Assembly (NCBI RefSeq): GCF_003958635.1
Contig: NZ_RSEK01000011.1
Coordinates: 1-64,000 of the forward strand
Reading direction: 5' to 3'
DNA length: 64,000 nucleotides
Source of the DNA: Altericroceibacterium xinjiangense
GTDB taxonomy: Bacteria; Pseudomonadota; Alphaproteobacteria; Sphingomonadales; Sphingomonadaceae
Part shown: one piece after another, positions 26,853 to 34,172 of the stretch
Position numbering within the stretch: the stretch's first letter is position 1
Layout: the number at the start of each line of letters is the position of its first letter
Translations under genes and position numbers: made by a program
The notes under the pieces: model-generated
What the model saw: only the letters and a program-made list of their open reading frames with translations
What the model was told of the DNA's origin: nothing
The model's database searches: none

Positions 26853-27737
26853 ATGAGCATCCTCAAGATCGTGACCCCGGTGACGCATGACCTCGGCGGC
26901 TTTCAGGTCCGCCGCGCGGTGCCAAGCCCGCAATGCCGGATGGTCGGCCCGTTCGTGTTCGTCGACCAGTTCGGCCCGGCTCGGCTCGACGCAGGGGAGG
27001 GGATGGACGTGCGCCCCCACCCGCACATCAACCTTGCCACCGTCACCTGGATCTTCGACGGCGCGATCGATCACCGCGACAGCCTGGGCACGTTCTCCAC
27101 CATTCGCCCGGGCACGGTGAACCTGATGACCGCCGGCCGCGGCATCGTCCATTCCGAACGCAGCCCCGCCGACGAACGCGGCAGCGGCGCGGCGATGTAC
27201 GGCATGCAGACCTGGCTGGCCCTGCCCGATAGGCGGGAAGACATCGACCCGGCGTTCGAGGCGGTGAGCGACCTGCCGCTGATCGACGACGGAAAAGCCC
27301 GCGCCCGCGTGATCATGGGCGAATTGTGGGGCCGCCGCGCTCCCGTCACCACCCATGCCGAAACGATCTACGCCGAAATGGACCTCGCCCCCGGCGGATC
27401 GGTGCCGATCGATGCAGAGGCCGATGAACGCGCCGTGCTGCTGGCGGGCGGGGATGCCGCGCTGGATGGCCAGCCGATCGATCTCTACACGCTGGTGCTG
27501 CTGAAACCGGGCGCAGCGATGACGCTGTCCTCCCGGTCCGGCGGCAAGGTCATGCTGCTGGGCGGGGAAGCGTTCGCGACCAAACGCTACGTGTACTGGA
27601 ACTTCGTCAGCTCCAGCCGTGACCGGATCGAACAGGCCAAGGAAGACTGGCGGGCGGGCCGCTTTCCCAAGGTCCCGGACGATGCGGAGGAATACATCCC
27701 GCTGCCGGACAAGCCCAAGACGGTCAGCTACCCCTGA
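26853..27737 (+). CDS. Pirin family protein
   Basis: A 294-residue bicupin of the pirin family. The N-terminal cupin holds the metal ligands in VRPHPHINLATVTWIFDGAI and HSERSPADE. The C-terminal pirin domain has ELWGRRAPVTTHAETIYAEM and the final NFVSSSRDRIEQAKEDW, typical of bacterial members. Some bacterial pirins have quercetinase-like activity, but the natural role is usually unknown. AGGAG precedes the ATG at 26853. Probably co-transcribed with the DsbA-like genes, with a 37-base gap. Confidence 0.9.
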   Translation: MSILKIVTPVTHDLGGFQVRRAVPSPQCRMVGPFVFVDQFGPARLDAGEGMDVRPHPHINLATVTWIFDGAIDHRDSLGTFSTIRPGTVNLMTAGRGIVHSERSPADERGSGAAMYGMQTWLALPDRREDIDPAFEAVSDLPLIDDGKARARVIMGELWGRRAPVTTHAETIYAEMDLAPGGSVPIDAEADERAVLLAGGDAALDGQPIDLYTLVLLKPGAAMTLSSRSGGKVMLLGGEAFATKRYVYWNFVSSSRDRIEQAKEDWRAGRFPKVPDDAEEYIPLPDKPKTVSYP

Positions 27738-27765
27738 CAGGACCAGCTGACCCGCGCCCGGCGGC

Positions 27766-27954
27766 TTATTCCATCGGCAGTTGCTGCGTCCGGTTCAGCC
27801 GCTCGAACACTTCGTCCAGCGGCTCCACCACAGTTACGCTGCGCCCTTCGCCAAAGCGGATGCGCGTCCCGCCCTCGACTTCCGAGACATAGCTGACTTG
27901 CGAGGCGTTGACGACCGTGGGCACCCGGTCGGGGGCAGTGAACCTGACGAACAT
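27766..27954 (-). CDS. Small conserved hypothetical protein
   Basis: A 62-residue protein: MFVRFTAPDRVPTVVNASQV, then SYVSEVEGGTRIRFGEGRSV and a C-terminal VVEPLDEVFERLNR. It is predicted to be mostly beta with a final helix. The arrangement recalls small FlbD-like proteins, but the similarity is too weak for a name. The ATG at 27954 is preceded by AGGGAGAAGG, a good ribosome-binding site. An upstream extension exists in frame but runs through repeat-like DNA. Confidence 0.6.
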   Translation of the reverse strand: MFVRFTAPDRVPTVVNASQVSYVSEVEGGTRIRFGEGRSVTVVEPLDEVFERLNRTQQLPME

Positions 27955-28035
27955 GGCCTTCTCCCTTTTTTGTGTGTCCCAGCATACCCGATCCACCGCC
28001 GCGCGCCAGTGCCTTGGTGCGGGCAGGGGGATGAA

Positions 28036-28157
28036 GCGAACGTCCAACATGGGGCGGAAAGCGAACGTACGACTTCGCCATCAAAGTCGTCATGTCAGCC
28101 TGCGCTGGAATGACGAAGAAGGGAATGTCCGCAACGGGTGGAAAGCGGACGTTCCAG
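28036..28157. repeat. Palindromic repeat block S1-S2-S1 (no gene inside)
   Basis: Three imperfect palindromes lie in a row. The outer ones are S1 type: a degenerate copy at about 28036-28078, and a good one at about 28121-28156 with arms GGAATGTCCGC and GCGGACGTTCC around a GGGTGGAAA centre. The middle one is S2 type (about 28087-28116), with arms beginning CGTCAT and ending ATGACG. The same two palindromes flank the GIY-YIG gene 700 bases to the right. In 28158-28214 nothing further is seen. Confidence 0.75.
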
Positions 28158-28214
28158 ACAGCCACAGTCCGCCACTCACATCATTGGGATCAACGATGTA
28201 CAAATGTATGGGGA

Positions 28215-28691
28215 TTAGTCTTTCAGACCTAGAGGTGCCCCGTTCCCCGCTCTTACCATTCCCCGCGCATTGGGATGAAGTGTCGCGCGAAAAGTCTCAT
28301 TGGTGTGTTTCCGTACGCAGTCCAGATAAGCCGTATTGCGCGCAGCCGGATCATCGCTTCGCCACAGCCATGAGCCAGCGGAAGGAACGATAATCACCAG
28401 CGAATGGGGTGATGCCGTAACAACGGCAAAGCCGCCAGTATCGCACCATTTGATTGCTGCATCGAGGAGAGATGTATCGCCAATGCCTAGGATGTCCGGG
28501 GCAGCGCTGATTGCCCTCTCGGAGGGCTCAATGAGCATCACTTCGTCATCGAGGGATGCAGAGACCGCATATTGCAGAGCGTCCGGCCGGTTGATCAATC
28601 CATCTTCGAATGCAGCCTGTTCTTCTTGAGTTCCGCAAGCGGCAAGACCAATGGCGAGGACGGCCGAAGTAACCCTGAACACTGACATCAT
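28215..28691 (-). CDS. Hypothetical lipoprotein
   Basis: A 158-residue protein with a lipoprotein signal (SAVLAIGLAACGTQEEQ). The mature part shows no domain I can name. It contains QYAVSASLDDEVMLIEPSE, a Cys in AIKWCDTGGFAVVT, and another in YLDCVRKHTNETF. The two Cys could pair. It is less GC-rich in feel than its neighbours and sits between repeat blocks, so it may be accessory. The start at 28691 (MMSVFRVT) places the signal sequence correctly; an upstream in-frame Met would lengthen it before the signal. Confidence 0.55.
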   Translation of the reverse strand: MMSVFRVTSAVLAIGLAACGTQEEQAAFEDGLINRPDALQYAVSASLDDEVMLIEPSERAISAAPDILGIGDTSLLDAAIKWCDTGGFAVVTASPHSLVIIVPSAGSWLWRSDDPAARNTAYLDCVRKHTNETFRATLHPNARGMVRAGNGAPLGLKD

Positions 28692-28845
28692 AACAACAGC
28701 CCTAGGCGGCGTGGCTGACTTTGGGCAGACCCTTATCCCTGTAACCACCTATAACAGGCGAATTGTCCACGGCGGCAAGGATTCGAACAGGTTGAACATC
28801 CTCTAGCTTTGCGCTCGCCCCTTCTCGACACCTGCAAAGGATGGC

Positions 28846-28912
28846 GGAATGTCCGCCCTTGGGGCGAAAGCGGACCTCCCCCTCTCGTCATTCCCGCGAA
28901 GGCGGGAATCCA
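28846..28912. repeat. Palindromes S1 and S2, left flank of GIY-YIG gene
   Basis: S1 (28846-28880) has arms GGAATGTCCGC and GCGGACCTCC with a 13-base centre. S2 (28885-28912) has arms TCGTCATTCCCGC and GCGGGAATCC around a GAAG loop. The first codons of the GIY-YIG reading frame lie inside them (MSALGAKADLPLSSFPRRRE). The pair is mirrored at 29241-29297. Confidence 0.85.
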
Positions 28913-29265
28913 GTAGCAACGGCTGCGTGCACCACGGCTTCGCCCCAACCGTGTACCTGCTGGCCTCTCGCCGGAACGGCACACTCTATATCGGCGTCAC
29001 GTCGAATCTGCTTACTCGCCTTCATCAGCATCGCGAAAGGCTCTTGCCCGGCTTCACCAGCAAGTACGGCGTGAAACACCTCGTCTGGTTCGAACCGCAC
29101 GGGACGATGGAGCAGGCGATCCTGCCCGAAAAGCGGATCAGGAAATAGAATCGCGCCTGGAAGATCGCGCTGATCGAACACGGGAACCCCGACCGGTGCG
29201 ACCTTGCAGAGGATATCGGCTTTGCATCCTTCGCGCCGACTGGATCCCCGCCTTCGCGGGGATGA
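28849..29265 (+). pseudogene. GIY-YIG nuclease, interrupted by in-frame stop
   Basis: A single-domain GIY-YIG endonuclease of the small UvrC-like family: TVYLLASRRNGTLYIGVTS, LLTRLHQHRERLLPGFT, YGVKHLVWFE and the Glu in TMEQAILPEKRIRK. A TAG at 29146-29148 stands where relatives have Trp (RIRK-stop-NRAWKIALIEHG). Beyond it the family sequence continues unbroken to TGA 29263-29265 (CDLAEDIGFASFAPTGSPPS). The truncated product would be 99 residues and lack the C-terminal helix. The first ~25 and last ~7 codons lie in flanking palindromes, so the coding region extends into the repeats at both ends. The true start could be internal, as no good ribosome-binding site is seen. Confidence 0.75.
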
Positions 29266-29297
29266 CGAATGTCTGATATGGGTCGTAAGCGGACATT
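29241..29297. repeat. Palindromes S2' and S1', right flank of GIY-YIG gene
   Basis: S2' (29241-29268) is the reverse complement of the left S2 with only two differences in 28 bases. S1' (29268-29297) has arms AATGTC and GCGGACATT around TGATATGGGTCGTAA. Together they mirror the left flank, giving S1-S2-gene-S2'-S1'. Confidence 0.85.
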
Positions 29298-29637
29298 CGC
29301 ACCTCCATGCTTTCGGTCGATTTCTGTCCCGCAATTACTCTTGCGCCGAAACGGGGTGGCGGCCGGAAACGGAACCGCGTCACCGCTTTCCTACACCGCG
29401 AGCGTTGCCTCAAACCCGGCAGGCTCTTTGCCATCGTCGTTTCCGTCTGCCCTATGCCGCTCCTTGATCAAACAGGCAGGGCTTTCCGATCCTTACTCCT
29501 GCACGAAAGGATATTTTATTTTCTCCGCGCGCGTCCCTTTGTCGTTTTCGCCCCGCAAACCCGCAGGATACCGTGGCTTTTCAGCCTGACACCCGGTTGT
29601 AGGACATGTCAGGTGTGTCAACCTCACGCGCTCCCGG
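29298..29637. other. Non-coding stretch with dispersed repeat
   Basis: No gene is supported. 29298-29504 shows no recognisable feature. 29505-29625 is copy A of a dispersed repeat, listed separately. The 3' end of the DUF2332 gene follows directly at 29638. Confidence 0.6.
29505..29625 (-). repeat. Dispersed ~120 bp repeat, copy A
   Basis: Read on the minus strand from 29625, this begins GAGGTTGACACACCTGACAT, contains a short hairpin (CCTGACA with TGTCAGG), then the blocks TGCGGGTTTGCGGG and ATAAAAT, and ends near CTTTCGTG. The same order and nearly the same sequence occur on the plus strand at 42297-42425. The first ~45 bases are almost identical and the rest is about two-thirds identical by eye. 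No coding potential is evident. It could be a miniature mobile element or an RNA-level element, since both copies sit at the 3' ends of genes. Confidence 0.7.
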
Positions 29638-30723
29638 TCAGACGGGGCGAGGCTCTCCGTACCACTCGACCCATGCGCCATGCGGGTGGGCTTCGCCAAG
29701 GCGGACCCACTCCCCGCCGCCCGGCCAGTACCGGATGGAAAGCTCATGCCGGAATGTCTGCCGGTTGGTCTCCAGCCGGATCCACGCGAGCGGCCGGTCG
29801 GCGCTCGCGTCCTCGGCTGCCTGCTCCATCATCTCGGTGATCGCCTGCCGCGTGGGCTTGGGCAGGTACTGCCACATCACCGAATGATACAGCACGCGGG
29901 TGACGCCGTCCTGCTGCGGGCAGGCGAGCCGCTCGCGCACGAACTCCGCCGCGTCCTGCTTGCGCAAGTCGGGCGCCTGCTCGCCCGCCAGTGCGATCGC
30001 CGCGTCGATCCGCGCCATCCGCACTTGCGCATCGGGCCAGACATAGGCCTTCAGCCGCAGGGCCTGTTCCGGATCGGACAAGTCGACGGGGGCGACGTCG
30101 CAGCCGCGAATCGCCGCAACCTCCACTCCCGCGTCCGGTGGCGGCGGTCCGCGCCACTCCGGCACGATCCGCATCATCGATACGGCCGGGCCCACCTTCA
30201 CGCCGCCGAGATCGTAGAAGTACCGCTCCATCATCGTGTTCACGCCCGCACTGGCGCCGATCTCGTTCAGCTCGAACCTCGGCCCCAGTTTGTCGGACAG
30301 CCACAGCAGGCCCGCCATGATGCTGGCGGACCGGCCCGCCTCGTTGGTCTGCGGCGGCCCGTCCAGCCAGGCCATCAGCCGCGCGTCGTACTTTTCCGCC
30401 AGGTCCGCCACCAGCGCATCGACCGCCGCCTGATCGGTGGTCAGCCCGGCATAAACCGGCCCCAGCCGCCGGTCCTCTCGGGTCAGGAACAAGTGGTGCA
30501 GCCCGCCCGCGACCCGCAGCGGCATTGCGTCCTCAAGGCTCAAGCCCGCCCAGCCGTTCATCCGGGCGGCAAGGCCGGTGTGGGTGCGCAGGATCGCCAG
30601 TTCGCCCCGGACCACCCGCGCGGTATTCGGCGCATCGGCCTTTTCCGCGTGGTCCGCCTGCCAGCGGATTGCCTCTGCCACATCGGCGATCTCCATCACC
30701 GCCCGGGATTCCTGTTCCGCCAT
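29638..30723 (-). CDS. DUF2332 family protein
   Basis: A 361-residue cytoplasmic protein of the DUF2332 family: [20 protein letters not shown], then [15 protein letters not shown]. The central block [20 protein letters not shown] resembles the SAM-binding loop of methyltransferases, and the C-terminus has [18 protein letters not shown]. The family is unassigned. A methyltransferase-like fold is my inference from the glycine-rich EIGASAGVN loop. The ATG at 30723 has AAGGG eight bases upstream. It is divergent from hisG, with 41 bases between starts, so promoters are shared or overlapping. Confidence 0.87.
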   Translation of the reverse strand: MAEQESRAVMEIADVAEAIRWQADHAEKADAPNTARVVRGELAILRTHTGLAARMNGWAGLSLEDAMPLRVAGGLHHLFLTREDRRLGPVYAGLTTDQAAVDALVADLAEKYDARLMAWLDGPPQTNEAGRSASIMAGLLWLSDKLGPRFELNEIGASAGVNTMMERYFYDLGGVKVGPAVSMMRIVPEWRGPPPPDAGVEVAAIRGCDVAPVDLSDPEQALRLKAYVWPDAQVRMARIDAAIALAGEQAPDLRKQDAAEFVRERLACPQQDGVTRVLYHSVMWQYLPKPTRQAITEMMEQAAEDASADRPLAWIRLETNRQTFRHELSIRYWPGGGEWVRLGEAHPHGAWVEWYGEPRPV

Positions 30724-30764
30724 TCGAGTTGCCCTTTGCCGCCCCTGACCTTACATGCGCGCCC

Positions 30765-31418
30765 ATGCCCGAGCCGCTAACCTTCGCCGTCCCCAAAGGG
30801 CGCATCCTCGACGAAGCGCTGCCCGTGATGGAGCAGGCCGGGGTGGTGCCGGAAAGCGCCTTCCACGACAAGGCCAACCGGTCCCTCAGCTTCGCGTCCG
30901 AAAGCGGCGACATGCGGATCATCCGGGTGCGCGCGTTCGACGTCGCCACGTTCGTTGCCTTCGGCGCGGCGCAGGCCGGGATCGTCGGCTCCGACGTGGT
31001 CGAGGAATTCCAGTATTCCGAGCTTTACGCGCCGGTCGATCTCGACATCGGCCACTGCCGTCTCTCGATTGCCGAGCCGAAGGACGCCGATGCCGCTTCC
31101 GGTCACGCCAGCCACCTGAGGATCGCCACCAAGTACCCGAACATCACCAGCCGGTGGTTCGAACAGCACGGCATCCAGGCCGAATGCATCAAGCTGAACG
31201 GGGCGATGGAACTGGCTCCATCGCTTGGGCTGGCGGGGCGAATCGTCGATCTGGTATCCACCGGCCGCACGCTGAAGGAGAACGGCCTGGTCGAAACCGA
31301 CATCCTCATGCCGGTCTCGGCGCGCCTGATCGTCAATCGTGCGGCCCTGAAGACGGAGTCCCGGGTGGCGGACCTGGTCGAACGCTTCCGCGCCCTTTCG
31401 CACAAGGCTGCCGCCTGA
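30765..31418 (+). CDS. hisG: ATP phosphoribosyltransferase, short form
   Basis: HisG catalyses the first step of histidine biosynthesis, joining ATP and PRPP. The 217-residue protein is the short form, lacking the C-terminal regulatory domain; such enzymes need the partner HisZ, which is not in the window. Motifs include [30 protein letters not shown], and the PRPP loop region [18 protein letters not shown]. The ATG at 30765 begins [13 protein letters not shown]. Its stop and the hisD start overlap by one base (TGATG). Confidence 0.93.
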   Translation: MPEPLTFAVPKGRILDEALPVMEQAGVVPESAFHDKANRSLSFASESGDMRIIRVRAFDVATFVAFGAAQAGIVGSDVVEEFQYSELYAPVDLDIGHCRLSIAEPKDADAASGHASHLRIATKYPNITSRWFEQHGIQAECIKLNGAMELAPSLGLAGRIVDLVSTGRTLKENGLVETDILMPVSARLIVNRAALKTESRVADLVERFRALSHKAAA

Positions 31419-32704
31419 TGCTGCAGCTTTCCACGCAGAATCCGGATTTCGAGCGCCAGTTCGCCCGGCTGGTCGCCGACCGGCGCGAAAGTGACACCAG
31501 CGTCGCGCGCACCGTCGCGGATATTCTGGCGCGGGTGCGAGCCAAGGGTGACGAGGCGCTGGTCGAGCTGACGCGGCGCTATGACCGTCACTCGCTTGCA
31601 GGCGATGCCGGCTGGCGGATTGCGCCGGAAGCCTGCGCCCAAGCGTTCGAGGCGCTGGAGCCTTCCTTAAGGGATGCGCTGGTCTTCGCCGCGGATCGCA
31701 TCCGCGCCTATCACGAAGCGCAACTGCCGCAGGACCGCGACTATGTGGACGATGCCGGCGTGCGGCTGGGCGCGAAGTGGCATGCGGTCGATGCAGCGGG
31801 GCTTTACGTTCCGGGCGGGCGCGCTGCGTACCCGTCCTCCCTGCTCATGAACGCGATTCCCGCGCGGGTCGCGGGGGTAGGGCGGCTGGTCGTGACCACG
31901 CCGACTCCCGATGGCGAGGTCAACCCGCTGGTGCTTGCCGCCGCGCATCTCGCCGGAGTGGACGAGATCTGGCGCATCGGCGGGGCGCAAGCGGTTGCGG
32001 CGCTGGCGTATGGCACGGGGCGCATTCGGCCGGTCGACGTCGTCACCGGACCGGGCAACGCGTGGGTCGCCGAAGCCAAGCGCCAGCTGTACGGCGTCGT
32101 CGGCATCGACATGGTTGCCGGGCCGAGCGAGATCCTGGTGATTGCCGACGGGCAGAACGATCCCGACTGGATCGCCGCCGATCTCCTGAGCCAGGCGGAG
32201 CACGATCCGTCCTCGCAATCGATCCTGATCACCGACGATCCCGTGTTTGCCGGCCATGTCGCCGATGCCGTCGATGTGCAGTGCTCCATGCTCTCCACCG
32301 AGAAAACAGCGCGGAAAAGCTGGCAGGACCACGGAGTGATCATCACGGTGTCCAGCCTCGATGAAGCGCCCGAACTGGCCAACCGGCTCGCCGCCGAACA
32401 CGTCGAACTGGCGGTGGACGATCCGGAACGCCTGTTCTCGCGGATCCGTCACGCCGGCAGCGTGTTCCTTGGCCGTTACACCCCTGAAGCGGTGGGCGAT
32501 TATCTCGCCGGCCCCAACCACGTGCTGCCGACAGGCCGTCGGGCACGTTTTTCCAGCGGACTTTCAGTGCTCGATTTCATGAAACGAACCAGCTTCATCG
32601 GCCTTGACCAGGAAGCGCTTGCGAAGATCGGCCCGGCCGCGGTGACGCTGGCCGAAGTCGAAGGCCTTCCCGCACACGCCCAGTCCGTGCGAGTCCGGCT
32701 GTGA
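31418..32704 (+). CDS. hisD: Histidinol dehydrogenase
   Basis: HisD carries out the last two steps of histidine biosynthesis, oxidising histidinol to histidine with NAD and zinc. The 428 residues show YVPGGRAAYPSSLLMNAIPA, VVTGPGNAWVAEAKR, the zinc ligands in DLLSQAEHDPSSQ, and the C-terminal GDYLAGPNHVLPTGRRARF. The start overlaps hisG by one base and the stop overlaps nusB by four, so the four genes hisG-hisD-nusB-thiL form one coupled unit. Confidence 0.95.
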   Translation: MLQLSTQNPDFERQFARLVADRRESDTSVARTVADILARVRAKGDEALVELTRRYDRHSLAGDAGWRIAPEACAQAFEALEPSLRDALVFAADRIRAYHEAQLPQDRDYVDDAGVRLGAKWHAVDAAGLYVPGGRAAYPSSLLMNAIPARVAGVGRLVVTTPTPDGEVNPLVLAAAHLAGVDEIWRIGGAQAVAALAYGTGRIRPVDVVTGPGNAWVAEAKRQLYGVVGIDMVAGPSEILVIADGQNDPDWIAADLLSQAEHDPSSQSILITDDPVFAGHVADAVDVQCSMLSTEKTARKSWQDHGVIITVSSLDEAPELANRLAAEHVELAVDDPERLFSRIRHAGSVFLGRYTPEAVGDYLAGPNHVLPTGRRARFSSGLSVLDFMKRTSFIGLDQEALAKIGPAAVTLAEVEGLPAHAQSVRVRL

Positions 32705-33150
32705 GCGCGTCGGCCCGCTCCCGCTCCCGTTCCGCCGCCCGTCTGGCGGCGGTACAGGCGCTCTACCAGCGGGAAATGGAAAAGACCCCGCTTGCCCGCC
32801 TGCTGGATGAGTTTCACCAGCACCGGCTCGGCAAGGTCATCGATGAAGATCGGATGGTCGAGGCGGAAGTCGAATTCTTCGACGACATCGTCAGCGGAGT
32901 CGCGGCGCGCGCGGAGGAAATCGACACCCTGCTTTCCGACCGTCTTGCCAAAGGCTGGGCCTTGCCGAGACTCGACCGCACGATGCTTCAGATCCTTCGT
33001 GCCGGAGCCTATGAACTGCTCGCCCGCCCGGACGTGCCGGTCGGCAGCGTGATCAGCGAATACGTCGATGTCGCTCACGCCTTTTTCGACCAGCGCGAGG
33101 CGAAGTTCGTCAACGGCGTGCTCGACGCCGTGGCCAAGGCGGTGCGTTGA
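32701..33150 (+). CDS. nusB: Transcription antitermination protein NusB
   Basis: NusB binds boxA RNA with NusE to support antitermination of rRNA transcription. The 149-residue all-helical protein has RSAARLAAVQALYQREM, then RLDRTMLQILRAGAYELL, VGSVISEYVDVAHAFF and KFVNGVLDAVAKAVR. The start is GTG at 32701, overlapping the hisD stop by four bases (GTGA). The stop overlaps the TTG start of thiL in the same way. Confidence 0.94.
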   Translation: MSASARSRSRSAARLAAVQALYQREMEKTPLARLLDEFHQHRLGKVIDEDRMVEAEVEFFDDIVSGVAARAEEIDTLLSDRLAKGWALPRLDRTMLQILRAGAYELLARPDVPVGSVISEYVDVAHAFFDQREAKFVNGVLDAVAKAVR

Positions 33151-34025
33151 AGCGCGAACACGCGTTCATCGAAAGCCTGCGCGGCCTTGCCCGCCATCCC
33201 GGCGCGCGCGGCCTTGCCGATGATACTGCCGTTATAGAATTCGGGGGCGAGGCGCTGGTCCTCACCCATGACATGCTGGTCGAGGGCATACATGTCCTGC
33301 CGCAACAGGACCCTGCGGACATCGCCTGGAAGCTGGTGGCGACCAACCTCAGCGACCTCGCCGCCAAGGGCGCGGAGCCGGTCGGCGTCCTGCTCGGCCA
33401 CATGCTGGGCGATGGCGATGAGCGCTTTGCCCAAGGTCTGGAGGAAATCCTCGGCCGCTACGACGTGCCGTTGCTGGGCGGAGACACCGTCTCCGGCGGA
33501 CCGCCGCGCGCCTGGGGCTTGACCGCGATCGGGCGGGCCACCCACCGCCCGGTTCCTTCGCGCTCGAATGCCCGGCCGGGTGACGGTGTGTTCGTCACCG
33601 GCCCGATCGGCGCGGCCATGATCGGGTTTGAAGCCTTGCAGGAGGGAACGGGCGCGGACAGCAGCGCCTACCGCCGTCCCAAGCCTCGTCTTGCGGAAGG
33701 ACGGCTGCTCGCGCCCCATGTCAGCGCGATGATGGACATTTCCGACGGACTGCTGCTCGACGCCTGGCGAATGGGGCAGGCAAGCGGGGTCACGCTCGCG
33801 CTGGAATCCTGCGCCGTTCCAATCGCCGCGCCGGGGAACCGCCGCAGCGAGGCACTGCGTTGGGGCGACGATTACGAGCTCCTGTTCACCGCCCCTGCCA
33901 ACACCAACACGGCGCTGCCAGTCGATGCGGCCCGGATCGGGAGCGTGAGGTCGGACGCGTCCGCTCCCCTCATGCTCGATGGCCAACCGATGCCCGCGGC
34001 AAGAGATCTCGGCTACCAGCACTGA
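33147..34025 (+). CDS. thiL: Thiamine-monophosphate kinase
   Basis: ThiL phosphorylates thiamine monophosphate to the active cofactor thiamine diphosphate. The 292-residue protein has ATP-grasp-like PurM family features: GLADDTAVIEF, LTHDMLVEGIHVLPQQDPAD, LVATNLSDLAAKGAEPVGVL and MMDISDGLLLDAWRMGQ. The start is TTG at 33147, overlapping the nusB stop by four bases; the unusual codon is supported by the overlap and by MKREHAFIESL matching family N-termini. No thiamine riboswitch is present, as the gene is embedded in the operon. Confidence 0.93.
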   Translation: MKREHAFIESLRGLARHPGARGLADDTAVIEFGGEALVLTHDMLVEGIHVLPQQDPADIAWKLVATNLSDLAAKGAEPVGVLLGHMLGDGDERFAQGLEEILGRYDVPLLGGDTVSGGPPRAWGLTAIGRATHRPVPSRSNARPGDGVFVTGPIGAAMIGFEALQEGTGADSSAYRRPKPRLAEGRLLAPHVSAMMDISDGLLLDAWRMGQASGVTLALESCAVPIAAPGNRRSEALRWGDDYELLFTAPANTNTALPVDAARIGSVRSDASAPLMLDGQPMPAARDLGYQH

Positions 34026-34172
34026 TCGGCGTATCTCGGGGATTAATCCTGCTCCCGGGAAGTAGAGGTGGAGCAGTGTTCTTATCGCTTGCGCCAAATA
34101 GCCGCTCAAGTCATGTTGCGCTTTCAGACCCGGCGAAGAACGGGTGCACATAACGCAACAGGGAGAGGGCTT

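Noticed and set aside
28036-29625. CRISPR array
   Set aside because: The repeats are palindromic pairs with irregular spacing and no spacer pattern; no cas genes are in the window.
34026-34172. Riboswitch upstream of hppA or thiL
   Set aside because: No conserved core of a thiamine or other known riboswitch could be seen; thiL is embedded in a coupled operon.
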